From Chrysomallon squamiferum (Eukaryota > Mollusca > Gastropoda > Neomphalida > Peltospiridae), in assembly GCA_012295275.1 (NCBI GenBank), contig CM022678.1:8673678-8699851 (forward strand): a DNA stretch of 26,174 nt. Reading direction: 5' to 3'. Shown here piece after piece: positions 1 to 8,859 of this stretch (its first letter is position 1; each line of letters starts with the position of its first letter). The translations under genes were made by a program, and so were the position numbers. The notes under the pieces are model-generated. The model had not been told where the DNA came from, searched no databases, and was given only the letters and a program-made list of their open reading frames with translations.

Positions 1-290
1 GCAATTTTCTACTAGCGGATGGTAGCGGATATTTAAGGTTGTCTTTGTTATAAAGTTAAAAACGGATATCTATGAAACTGTTTTTCAGTAGATACATTTC
101 TCTTCTGTATACTAGGCATAGTTAATCTTAATAAAGTAATAACGTTTATATGTATATAATCTTTTTATTATTATTATTAAGATTGTGAAGTCTATATATA
201 TAAGAAAATATAAAGCAACTATAAACTAGAAAAAAGCCATTGTTTATGTGTGTGTGTGTGTGTTAGTAATTATAATAAGTAAATAAAGAG

Positions 291-442
291 CGGGTTTTGT
301 ATAACAAACATATAAAGTTTTAACATTTAAGAATTGAGATAACATAGCTAAGGCGGTATTTGCTTAACAACCAAAGTTTTAAAATTTTAGAATTAAGAAA
401 ATTAGCTATGGCGGGTTTTGTGTAACAAACAAACAAAGTTTT
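291..442 (+). repeat. Tandem repeat, about 60-bp unit, 2.5 copies
   Basis: Units start at 291, 354 and 412 with CGGGTTTTGTATAAC-like sequence and share AAAGTTTT and an ATTAGCTATGG-like end. Unit lengths are 63 and 58 bp plus a partial third. The array lies inside the stretch that distinguishes duplicated segment copy A from copy B. Confidence 0.7.
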
Positions 443-455
443 CAAATGTGTCAGT

Positions 456-502
456 CTAGGCTGGCTTCTCTTGCTTATTGAATTCGATGTTTTCATTGAC
501 AT
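456..502 (-). CDS. Candidate terminal exon, copy A (minus strand), unknown gene
   Basis: On the minus strand, an acceptor TTACTGCAG at 503-511 is followed by 47 bases that read, after a two-base phase, NENIEFNKQEKPA and then TAG (456-458). A donor-like GTAAGC at 564-569 lies 67 bp upstream. The same arrangement, with identical spacing and a preserved frame, exists at 4203-4249. Between copies there are seven substitutions and no indel, two of them synonymous. This is suggestive of a duplicated 3' gene end, but the peptide is only 15 residues. The upstream exon hits a stop quickly, so the call is weak. Confidence 0.25.
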
Positions 503-655
503 CTGCAGTAATTTAATAATTTGTAATCTTTGTACAGTCCGGTGGGCCCTTTTATGAAATGGAGCTTACTGGCCTCGAAAGTTTGGCCTTGTTTTGATAA
601 GCGTTTGACAGCGGGTTAGGGTTAGATTTTTTCTCACTTGTTGAGAAATTTTGCA

Positions 656-957
656 CAATTATAAACAGAACTAAATAATCGTAACTGTTCAGAAGAGAGA
701 TTTCATTAAACCGACATAAAATGTAAACTGAGTAACCATCTATAAAATCAAAAGAAAACAATTATAAAACAAATCAATCAATCAATAAATAAATAAATAC
801 TAAATAATTAAATAATAACAGCAGCAACAGCAAAGTTTAAAAATAGCGATACAGTTTATAAATAAAAAGAAACACCAGATAACTAGATGCTAACAAAATA
901 ATAAATTCATCAAGTGACAAAAAATAAAAATAAATATTATCATTACACAGTGGACAG
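656..957. other. AT-rich non-coding stretch
   Basis: The sequence is AT-rich with short AAAT and CAGCAA repeats (for example (AAAT)n near 784-800). No supported gene, RNA or element was seen. Confidence 0.6.
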
Positions 958-1103
958 TCAGTCGTTAGAACTCAGCACTGCATTTAGAACTTCGACAACC
1001 TCATACAACACGTTGTGTTCTAAAGGGACAGTGGCTTCAGAACCTCGAGAAACTGCTTGAAATTAGCCGTGTATGTATCCAGAAGGGTCCGCTGTGTGTC
1101 CCA
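958..1103 (-). pseudogene. Candidate minus-strand coding exon with an internal frame change, unknown family
   Basis: Read on the minus strand, a TTTTGCAG acceptor at about 1104-1111 is followed by an open frame starting WDTQRTLLDTYTANF. It continues with helix-like, Leu/Val/Glu-rich sequence and hits TAG at 1020-1022. Shifting by one base at about 1023-1030 gives an equally convincing continuation (HNVLYEVVEVLNAVL) to TGA at 958-960. The whole block is GC-richer than its flanks and has the amphipathic look of real protein. One missing base would explain the two frames, so this may be a decayed terminal exon or contain an assembly error. The family is not recognised. Flanks are microsatellites and the 46-bp minisatellite, which would then sit in an intron. 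Confidence 0.35.
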
Positions 1104-1107
1104 CTGC

Positions 1108-1678
1108 AAAATCTGTTAATACTGTCCCATGTTGACGATGTTTTACATATTACAAAATCTGTTAATGCTGTCCCATGTTGACGATGTTTCACATATTACA
1201 TATCTGTTAATGCTGTCCCATGTTGACGATGTTTTACATATTACATATCTGTTAATGCTGTCCCATGTTGACGATGTTTCACATATTACAAAATCTGTTA
1301 ATGCTGTCCCATGTTGACGATGTTTTACATATTACATATCTGTTAATGCTGTCCCATGTTGACGATGTTTTATTTATAAAATCTGTTATATTACATATCT
1401 GTTAATGCTGTCCCATGTTGACGATGTTTCACATATTACAAAATCTGTTAATGCTGTCCCATGTTGACGATGTTTTACATAATACAAAATCTGTTAATAA
1501 GGTCCCATGTTGACGATGTTTTACATATTACAAAATCTGTTAATACTGTCCCATGTTGATGATGTTTTATATATTACAAAATATGTCAATGGTGTCACAT
1601 GTTGACGATGTTTTACATACTACAAAATCTGTTACTACTGTCCCATGTTGAGGATGTTTTACATATTACAAAATCAAC
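1108..1678 (+). repeat. Minisatellite, 46-bp unit, 12 copies
   Basis: Each unit holds ATCTGTTAATGCTGTCCCAT followed by GTTGACGATGTTTTACATAT. Unit starts at 1111, 1157 and 1202 show a 45-46 bp period. Twelve GTCCCATGTTGA-type cores are present, the last three more diverged (GTCACATGTTGA near 1594, GTTGAGGATG near 1647). One unit near 1370-1395 is rearranged with a short insertion. The plus-strand frame through it repeats a roughly 15-residue peptide because the unit is near 45 bp; this is not a gene. Confidence 0.95.
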
Positions 1679-1704
1679 AGAGCACGTGAAATACTACTGC
1701 AGTA

Positions 1705-1735
<31 letters not shown>

Positions 1736-1763
1736 TATAGTATTATTATTAGTAGTAGTAGTT

Positions 1764-1795
<32 letters not shown>

Positions 1796-1802
1796 ATAAT
1801 AA
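1705..1802. repeat. Compound trinucleotide repeat (ATT)n(AGT)n(AAT)n
   Basis: Consecutive ATT, AGT and AAT tracts with small interruptions. Confidence 0.9.
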
Positions 1803-2071
1803 TGACTGTTTGAAATTCCAAAACTGATTAAAAACTAAACTTAAGAAGTCACTGCTATAAACACACAGATATAATTAGATTAAAACTCTGCTGTTAGAAT
1901 GTGAGGTTATTTGTGTAGACCTGGTGATGATCTCTAGCTGGGATAACTCTGTGTCTGTCTGTCTGTCCTACGTACATAGACAATTCAGTGTACGTTCGCT
2001 GTCTGTATGTTCTGATATATGCTTAACTAAACAATGTTTGTTTTGCATCAACTACGTCTTTTATCACGATA

Positions 2072-2072
2072 A

Positions 2073-2106
<34 letters not shown>

Positions 2107-2126
2107 GTAGTAGTAGTAGTAAGTAA

Positions 2127-2158
<32 letters not shown>

Positions 2159-2231
2159 ATAGTAGTAGTAGTTGTAGTAGTAATAGTAACAGTAGTAGTT
2201 GTTGTTGTAATAGTAATAGTAAGTAGTAAGA
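2072..2231. repeat. Compound (AAT)n(AGT)n microsatellite
   Basis: An AAT tract changes into an AGT tract at about 2107. Interruptions then accumulate (AAC, TTG), ending in AAGTAGTAAG. Confidence 0.9.
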
Positions 2232-2578
2232 CAAACAGAAAGGTAGTAACTAGTAAGACAAACAAAAAATGAAGATAAATCAATTAACAAATTTGCAAAC
2301 AAATATGAAGATAAATCAATTAACAAAATAATAAACAAACAAACAAACAAACAAATATGTAGGCAAGAAAAAAATCAGTTAACAAAATAATAAAATAAAT
2401 AAATAAATATAATAATTTACTCGTATGTAATAACTAAAACGTCTCTGTCAGTGAATTTTTTTATTTTTCAGAATTTTCTCCAGCAGTGATAAAACTCGTT
2501 TATATACAGTCTACTCAGTTACACAGAAACACTGAGTCCTCGGAAATGATATGGAAATTCCAAGATCTATTTTTTAGA
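2232..2578. other. AT-rich stretch with a 36-bp tandem duplication and an isolated acceptor-like site
   Basis: ATGAAGATAAATCAATTAAC occurs at 2269 and 2305 (36-bp period), with a partial third copy near 2370. Further on, a textbook plus-strand acceptor (T-rich tract and CAG at about 2469-2471) is followed by about 37 open codons to a stop near 2583. With no donor or domain, this is not called a gene. Confidence 0.5.
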
Positions 2579-2659
2579 AAATAATTTGTTGTTTCGTTAT
2601 TTTCTTGATGTTACGTTTAATGTGAAAATAATTTGTTGTTTTTATGTCTTATATTTATA

Positions 2660-2720
2660 TTTTATTATATTATGTTATGTTATGTTATGTTTTTTTTTAC
2701 GTTATGTTATGTTGTGTTCT
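2660..2720 (+). repeat. (TTATG)n pentanucleotide repeat
   Basis: TTATG units occur in two short runs separated by a T8 tract. Confidence 0.75.
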
Positions 2721-2776
2721 ATTTTGTTATTCTGTTATATTATTCTGTTAAACTTAATCCTGCATATGCCCAAACA

Positions 2777-2780
<4 letters not shown>

Positions 2781-2872
<92 letters not shown>
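2781..2872 (+). repeat. (CT)46 microsatellite
   Basis: Uninterrupted CT run. Confidence 0.97.
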
Positions 2873-2874
<2 letters not shown>

Positions 2875-2909
2875 ACCATATATATACCTGTTTGTGTTTG
2901 TTTAGTGTT

Positions 2910-2911
<2 letters not shown>

Positions 2912-2970
<59 letters not shown>
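2912..2970 (+). repeat. (GT)n microsatellite
   Basis: Near-perfect GT run about 40 bp after the (CT)46 tract. Confidence 0.95.
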
Positions 2971-2973
<3 letters not shown>

Positions 2974-3434
2974 AAGCTGTTGACTTGTACTGAGTGTATC
3001 TCTATCTAATAAATTTAAGATAACCAAGTAAACTTTGCTCTTTACAAAACAGATGAGTAGGTCATGTTATCGCTAGCACGTGTTTTAGTAATAAAATAAT
3101 TATACACGAGTTGAACATATATAACTAAATATAAATAGATTAAACAAATGATATTTGTAATATTAAACAAAGAAACATTTGATCATAAATAAATTTCAAT
3201 TTACAAACAATAATAAATATCAACAACATTATTTATAGTTGTTATAGAAATAGTTACAGTAGTAGTAGTAGTTGTAGTAGTAAAGCTGTAGAAGCAGGAG
3301 TAGAATTAACAACTGTAGTATTAGAAGCACTAGTAACAGAATGGTAGTAGTAGGAGTGCTAGACTTAGAAGTAGTGTTATCAAATCTATTCAGTTTACTA
3401 AATCAGGCCATGCATTGTAACTGAAATACCTCAC
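2971..3434. other. Non-coding stretch with degenerate AGT-type repeat
   Basis: AT-rich sequence, then from about 3246 to 3375 a decayed AGT/TTG trinucleotide repeat similar in style to 3756-4035. No gene is supported. Confidence 0.5.
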
Positions 3435-3520
3435 CTGAGTTTTATCTCCATCACGAGACGGTCAAAGTTCTCTTCAAGCGGGTATATTAGATCACGTATT
3501 TGTGTGTTTGTCTCATAGAA
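3435..3520 (-). CDS. Candidate minus-strand internal exon, unknown family
   Basis: On the minus strand an acceptor CAGTTTTCAG ends at 3521, followed by 86 bases open in one frame (start FYETNTQIRDLIYP, later ENFDRLVMEIKL), then a CAG|GTGAGG donor (donor at 3429-3434). The composition is GC-richer than the surroundings and the peptide is amphipathic and helical in character. It could belong to the same minus-strand gene as the 958-1103 block, which would be downstream, but the phases do not join directly. At least one exon would be missing between them. I do not recognise the family. Confidence 0.35.
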
Positions 3521-3621
3521 CTGAAAACTGGTTTCTACCGTAACACAGCCTCATTGTCATCTCTTTGTTAGAAAACATCCAACCTGGTAAGAACTCCATT
3601 TTGTTTTATAAAAATTGCATT

Positions 3622-4035
<414 letters not shown>

Positions 4036-4044
4036 TTACAGTGT

Positions 4045-4415
4045 TTTAGTATTTACATATCTCTTCTGTTTGCTAGCTGTAGACAATTTTAGTAAAGTAA
4101 TAATTATTGTATAGACTTAAGATAGTGTGATCTATATATGAAATAGAGAAAATAAAAACAACTATAAACACTAGAAAAAAAAATATTTAAAAATTTGTCA
4201 GTCTAAGCTGGTTTCTCTTGCTCTTTGATTTCGATTTTTTCATTGATATCTACAGGAATCTAATACTTTGTAATCTTTGCACAGTCCTGTCGGCCCTTTT
4301 ATGAAATAGAGCTCACTGAACCTCGAAATTCTGACCTTGTTTTGTTAAGCTTTTGACAGCGGGTTACGGTTAGATATTTTTCTCACTTGTTTTGGTTCTG
4401 TCATTTTGCAGTGTA
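4045..4415. repeat. Duplicated segment, copy B
   Basis: This is the direct repeat of the segment at 75-655, about 3.75 kb away, without the 190-bp insert of copy A. Homology fades just after CTCACTTGTT at about 4390 with some similarity to about 4415. No terminal inverted repeats or target-site duplication were seen at the edges. Confidence 0.75.
4203..4249 (-). CDS. Candidate terminal exon, copy B (minus strand), unknown gene
   Basis: This is the counterpart of 456-502. The acceptor TTCCTGTAG at 4250-4258 is followed by 47 bases reading NEKIEIKEQEKPA, then TAG (4203-4205). The donor-like GTGAGC is at 4311-4316, again 67 bp away. Splice-like sites and frame are kept although about 15% of bases differ. 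The stretch before the donor differs from copy A by one base in length, so the two copies cannot both have the same upstream phase. Confidence 0.25.
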
Positions 4416-4440
4416 ATCTGTGTCATCAAAGGCGTATATG

Positions 4441-4444
<4 letters not shown>

Positions 4445-4494
<50 letters not shown>
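4445..4494 (+). repeat. (AC)25 microsatellite
   Basis: Uninterrupted AC run. Confidence 0.97.
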
Positions 4495-4497
<3 letters not shown>

Positions 4498-4799
4498 GAG
4501 ACAGTAACACAGACATGCACAACTTAAAACTTTACAGTAATATAATTATTCTTCTCCAACTACGTTTCAGTTGACTGATTCCTTTTTTTAAATTAGCTTT
4601 CCCAACAACCGTAAATAATTGAGTTGTTTTTATTTTATTTTGTAATATTATAAAATATGTTTCTAGATTAATAAACTTAAGTTGTTGGTGTGTTATTTAT
4701 CTAATAGATGAATATAGTATTATACTAATCTCTGTCATAGTAATTTAAACAGGACACAGACAATGATAATGAGCATTTTAGCTACTGGCCCCATGACAA

Positions 4800-4806
4800 T
4801 AACAAT

Positions 4807-4848
<42 letters not shown>

Positions 4849-4889
4849 AATAATAATAATATTAATAATAATAACAAAACAATAACAAC

Positions 4890-4952
<63 letters not shown>
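4800..4952 (+). repeat. Compound (AAC)n(AAT)n microsatellite
   Basis: AAC tract to about 4846, then AAT tract with a short AAC interruption at about 4870-4885. Confidence 0.93.
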
Positions 4953-4954
<2 letters not shown>

Positions 4955-5013
4955 CAACGATAACAAAAACTATTATTATTATAAATTTTCACAAAATCTG
5001 ATCTTTTGATCGA

Positions 5014-5058
5014 TTTTTTTTTTTTGTGTGTTTTTTTTTTTTTTTTTTTTTTTTTTTT
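5014..5058 (+). repeat. Poly-T tracts
   Basis: T12, GTGTG, then a T28 tract. Confidence 0.9.
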
Positions 5059-5195
5059 GAAACCCACCTTCCTCTGTAGACAGTGTAACTGCGTGAATTC
5101 AAAACGTGACTAAACAGAGTCAAGTATGTTTCGCCTCGGTAAACTCACAGAATGTAAACTTCTGTTAAACTGAACATTAGGCGTTTCACTGTGTA

Positions 5196-5420
5196 GACGT
5201 GTGTGCGTGTGCATTGTGTGTAAGTTTGTGTGTATGTGTGTCGGTGTACTGTTTGTGTGCGTTGTGTGTATTCTGTATTTATGTGTGTTTATGTTTATGC
5301 TTGTGTGTGTTGCGTTTGTAGATCTGTGTATGTGTCTGTTGTGTATATATGTGTATGCATTTGTGTTGTGTGTGCATGTATGTATGTGTATATCTGTGTG
5401 GCGTGTCTGTGTAGGTGTGT
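5196..5420 (+). repeat. Degenerate GT-rich low-complexity tract
   Basis: Imperfect TGTG, TATG and TTTG steps with almost no A/C-rich interruption. Confidence 0.8.
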
Positions 5421-5616
5421 AACTTAAAACATCTTCCTTTTCGCTCGAGTATTTTATTCAATGTGATTAATGATATATCTAAGAAAACCCTCATTCCAGC
5501 TGGTTTATCATTGAAACTTTAAACAAATATAAAGAAATAATATGATACTAATACTAATAGTCTCTCTGACAGATAATAATAACTTTTACTCACTGAGATT
5601 TGTTACACAGTTATAA

Positions 5617-5668
5617 ACACACACATACACACACACACACGCACACACACACACTCGCATACACACAC
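5617..5668 (+). repeat. Imperfect (AC)n microsatellite
   Basis: AC run interrupted by AT, GC and TCGC steps. Confidence 0.85.
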
Positions 5669-6172
5669 GTATGTACAAAAATAGTTTCTTTCTTTTCTTA
5701 GATGAAAAGCGTCTCTTTATATATTTTATTATTTGTAGGTTAGCAATTATACAAACTGAGCGAGATAAGTATAAGTACATAAATTGCATTCAGAAATAAA
5801 TATATGTATACATACTGTCGACTATTAGATCGGGAAATAAATTTGATTAAATTAATGTTATAATATGTTAGATCGGGAAATTAGTTTAATACTGACATAA
5901 ATTATGACAAAGTGTACGTTTGTGTGGTATTTGTTTAATTGTAGTGTACTTTATTTCGTTATTTAATAAGTCGATTTATATACATAATCCTTGTATGCGG
6001 AGTATGTTCTCCTGAAGAAATCTGTCATTATAAAACACTCGTAACTTGTTTTATCGTTCAGACCAGCAAACAAACAACATAGTAAGTTTCGCTTCAGTAA
6101 CAAATAAAATATTATCTGAACCAGTTTGAAGATAGGTTATGCGGTGAATCGAGACTTGAAAAGCTATATATA

Positions 6173-6360
6173 TCTCTGGACGCTGTTAACTGAACAAAAG
6201 ATGAATAGAAAGGGAGAGCAGAAGAAGAAAAAACTCCTTTGTTCTTCAGTGAAACAAAATCTTATTTTATCCCTTTTCGATCTTTTTTTTTTTTTATTTT
6301 TTTTTTTTATTTTTTTTTTTTTTTTTTTTTGTCTCTGGACGCTGTTAACTGAACAAAAGA
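6173..6360. repeat. 29-bp perfect direct repeats flanking a T-tailed 130-bp segment
   Basis: The 29-bp sequence beginning TCTCTGGACGCTGTTAACTG is present identically at 6173-6201 and 6332-6360. Between the copies lies a purine-rich start, unique sequence, and a 47-bp interrupted poly-T immediately before the second copy. Confidence 0.9.
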
Positions 6361-7376
6361 CAGTGTATTTGAACCTTTTCTTTCCTGGAAAAAAATATGT
6401 GTGTGTAATTTTTTCCCAGAAAAAAAAAAAATATAAATATATATATATATATATATCGATACATAGATATAAAACAAAACATAATGTGTTTGTAACTAAA
6501 AACAGAAAGTAGCGGCAACATATGTTAAAATAAATTACGTTTATTTTTGTAAATTTATTAACAAAGCTGTAGATAAACAGAGAGCGAATCAGCTGCACAT
6601 TATCATCACACTTCATATAATAATTAATATCGGGAAATCAATTTAATTATAATGACAGAAAATAATAATTTTACTCAGTGATATTTCTTTCACACACACA
6701 CGTATATGCACGTGTATCTCAGAGAGAGAGAGAGAGAGATTAGATTAATTAATTAATTAAAAAAAATAATAAAATTTATTAAATTTAATTACAATTATGC
6801 TTGTAGTTTGCGTATATTTTTGACAGTGTTTTATTTTTAATCATATTTCTGTGTCAATTGAATCAACATGACATTGTCAAACATTCAAGAACTCATCTCT
6901 TTCACGCATAGAAACAAACACTATGTTTAGATTAGTCAATTAATGAAATATGTTCTATAATATATATATTTAATTAATTAGATTAAAACCATATATATAT
7001 ATATTAATATATATATCTTAAATAAAATGAAATAAAGCTATTTAACACAGAGAAGAGATATATATTTATTATTATTTTATTACTATTGTATATTCACCTT
7101 GTATGCTGTTTTTCATTATTATAGTTTATTTATATATCTTACGAAAAGACTGGTACCGCCAGTTCACTATTCAAGTTTAAACAAGATACAGTTTTGGCGG
7201 CTAAATGTATTATCTTTCTCTGTCCAACTACAAGCCAGCTGCTATCTCTATTATTACTACATGTGTGATAGACTCTAACCAGCATTTTATAAATTAATTC
7301 AGTACACAAACTATGTTCAGGTAGTTGTTAATTTTAATCCTGTTTACTTAAATACAACAATTTAAAAATTTCACGA
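6361..7376. other. AT-rich non-coding stretch
   Basis: It contains poly-A at 6420-6432, (TA)n at about 6437-6456, (GA)n at 6722-6739 and clustered TTAATTAA and (AT)n palindromes at about 6740-6780 and 6955-7020. A third GGGAAAT box lies at about 6629-6638. No gene is supported. Confidence 0.6.
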
Positions 7377-7565
7377 TTATTTTTTATCAGAAGAAACAAA
7401 AGTTTTATAGAAAACTTCAAAGCTCCTACCCCTTTTTTTCTTTACGATTGGTATCTTCCGCTCAGTAAGTGTCGTCTGACAAAACCGGGCTGCGCTACTG
7501 CAAGAGTAAATTGACATTGCAGTCGAACAAGCGGATACATTTTTTTCAGCTGTTAAAATTTTCAT
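7377..7565 (-). other. Short open frame / GC-richer island upstream of the TRIM-like gene
   Basis: The minus strand is open for 62 codons from an ATG at 7563-7565. The region is richer in GC and CpG than its flanks (for example CCGGGCTGCGC near 7486), which is unusual here. The predicted peptide has a Ser/Cys/Ala-rich first half and a basic second half (KKKRGR). I recognise no domain. It may be a small gene, the 5' exon or promoter-proximal part of the TRIM-like gene on the plus strand (it ends just before the GTAAGT donor at 7579), or chance. I do not assign a function. Confidence 0.2.
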
Positions 7566-7578
7566 TTCTCAAGACTAA

Positions 7579-7589
7579 GTAAGTCAAAT

Positions 7590-7654
<65 letters not shown>

Positions 7655-8143
7655 GTGCAGTCTAAGATATTTTAAAATAACATTCTCAAATTGAATTCCA
7701 CGATTACTTTATAGTGCGTGGTATGTGATTTTCAAGACAAGTAGGTCGTCACATTGCGAGAAACGATTTCTTTTCTAGTGGTGTGCTAAATTAACTTGCA
7801 GCATTCATGGATACTCACATATGTTTAGTTTGTTGGTGTTTTTTTTTTTTTTTTCTTTGCTTCATACAATTTATTACAGCTGACTTCGTTTATTATATTA
7901 GTATTGTCGCCCACAATTTACAACAGACTGTCGTCTTCCTTCTCGAATTAAGAGTGACGTCACAAGGTTAAATTTAGCAAGTTCGTAATGCACTTTTATT
8001 TTACAAATAAGACTAAATAAATAAACAGTTTTTATAGTGTATTTACATTCGCAGTTTATATATTTATCATTTCATTTATTTATTTGTATATACCATTGGT
8101 CGTATGTATTAACTGGAATTTTTACCTCCAGTCAATTGTTTTC

Positions 8144-8181
<38 letters not shown>

Positions 8182-8277
8182 TTAGTTTACCTCCAGTCTA
8201 TATTTTTTCTTTAGTCTTCCCATTATTATTATTATTATTATTATTATTGTTGTTGTTATTATTATTATTATTCACAG
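7579..8277 (+). other. Possible 5' UTR intron upstream of the TRIM-like start
   Basis: A perfect GTAAGT donor stands at 7579-7584 and a good CAG acceptor at 8275-8277, just before the ATG at 8280. Together they would define a 699-bp intron in the 5' UTR. Inside are a (TTA)n run at 7591-7654, a poly-T at about 7840-7854, a CRE-like palindrome TGACGTCA at 7955-7962, and (TTA)n runs near 8146-8180 and 8222-8272. A 13-bp motif TTTACCTCCAGTC occurs at 8121-8133 and 8186-8198, showing a 65-bp tandem duplication. Another donor-like GTATGT at 8102 is an alternative, so the transcription start and the 5' exon are undecided. Confidence 0.3.
7591..7654 (+). repeat. (TTA)21 microsatellite
   Basis: Uninterrupted TTA/ATT run. 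Confidence 0.95.
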
Positions 8278-8279
8278 AT

Positions 8280-8565
8280 ATGGCAACAGCTTCAAACTCG
8301 GATGACAGTATTTCGTGCTCGCTCTGTTTGGACGTTTTCGACAAACCAAGAAGTCTTTATTGCGGACATTCGTTTTGTTCTAAATGCCTGCAGAATTACA
8401 TCAGCACAAATTACAACAACAACGACACAGAAATAAGCTGCCCGTTCTGCAGGCAGAATGTCCACATTCCAGACAGCACGAAACCAGTGGAAACATGGGC
8501 AGCTCAATTCTCTATAAACAAGTCACTGGTGGACGCCATTAACAAAATAGAACATTCAAAGTTTT
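8280..8565 (+). CDS. Exon 1: RING finger (C3HC4) of TRIM-like protein
   Basis: The exon encodes residues 1-95 plus one base of the next codon. A complete C3HC4 RING is visible: Cys13 and Cys16, Cys28 and His30, Cys33 and Cys36, Cys54 and Cys57 (CPFC), with the usual hydrophobic and proline positions. A short basic/hydrophobic tail after the RING follows the pattern seen after TRIM RINGs. The reading frame stays open upstream to 8037, but that part translates a (TTA)n microsatellite into runs of Ile and Leu. I therefore chose the ATG at 8280, which has G at -3 and G at +4. It lies three bases after a pyrimidine-rich CAG acceptor (AG at 8276-8277), suggesting an intron in the 5' UTR. The exon ends at a GTGAGT donor (8566-8571). 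All zinc ligands are present, so the RING itself looks functional. Confidence 0.85.
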
Positions 8566-8859
8566 GTGAGTCAGCAGTGTTGTGTTTAGATTCGTCATTA
8601 CAATACAATAATTTTAAAAAAATACACTGTCATTTTACTAAAAATATTTGTAGTTTTATTAACTATCGTAGCATAAAGAAATAGAGGACATTTTATCTAT
8701 AACATTTTTCTACTAAGATTTTACATTTAGTTGATAAAATAAATTCTATAACTCTTCACATTGTATGCATGTCTTTATTAATAATAGTAGTACTAATTAC
8801 TATTATTATTATTATTATTATTATTTTTATTTATTTATTTATTTATTTATTTATTTCAG
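8566..8859 (+). other. Phase-1 intron of the TRIM-like gene
   Basis: The 294-bp intron begins with GTGAGT at 8566 and ends with a T-rich tract and CAG at 8857-8859. Joining 8565 to 8860 makes a Ser codon (T plus CT) and continues directly into the coiled-coil frame, which strongly supports the call. The 3' part is a (TTA)n/(TTTA)n microsatellite that doubles as the pyrimidine tract. Unspliced readthrough would add about 39 residues and stop at about 8682-8684. Confidence 0.8.

Larger units (their letters stand above)
75..655. repeat. Duplicated segment, copy A
   Basis: This segment is homologous in direct orientation to about 4045-4415. The best part is 442-637 against 4190-4390, roughly 83% identical by eye, with shared blocks such as CAGCGGGTTA and CCCTTTTATGAAAT. 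A second homologous part is about 80-240 against 4050-4180. Copy A has an extra roughly 190-bp stretch (about 245-440) carrying a (TG)n run and a 60-bp tandem repeat. It may be a tandem gene-end duplication or two copies of an interspersed element. Confidence 0.75.
4416..5067. other. Non-coding stretch dominated by simple repeats
   Basis: It contains (AC)25 at 4445-4494, (AAC)n at about 4800-4846, (AAT)n at about 4847-4952 and poly-T tracts at about 5014-5058. Unique sequence between about 4500 and 4795 shows no gene I can support. Confidence 0.7.
5110..6125. other. Non-coding stretch with degenerate TG-rich and AC repeats
   Basis: A 230-bp imperfect GT-rich tract (about 5196-5420) and an AC run (5617-5668) flank unique AT-rich sequence. 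A 43-bp tandem pair starting TTAGATCGGGAAAT begins at about 5825 and 5868. A short minus-strand open stretch at about 5430-5494 looks mildly protein-like but has no good donor. No gene is supported. Confidence 0.5.

Noticed and set aside
612-626. Telomere-like GGGTTAGGGTTAG
   Set aside because: Only two units, and the duplicate copy at about 4360 reads GGGTTACGGTTAG, so it is a chance match within the duplicated segment.
1129-1317. Open frame encoding a repeated 15-residue peptide
   Set aside because: It is simply the 45-46 bp minisatellite read in one frame, and frameshifts break it when the unit is 46 bp.
2472-2583. Plus-strand exon after a perfect T-rich acceptor, 37 open codons
   Set aside because: No donor, partner exon or recognisable domain. 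An isolated acceptor in AT-rich DNA is common.
5068-5109. Possible 42-bp minus-strand exon with GTGGGT donor
   Set aside because: Too short, weak acceptor, and no phase-compatible neighbour found.
5690-5810. Plus-strand acceptor TTTTCTTAG followed by an ATG and hydrophobic stretch resembling a signal peptide
   Set aside because: The donor is poor and composition is not different from flanking AT-rich DNA; there is no continuation.
8037-8279. Upstream extension of the RING exon to an earlier ATG
   Set aside because: The extra residues are Ile and Leu runs from TTA repeats, and a good acceptor lies at 8276-8277, so the ATG at 8280 is preferred.
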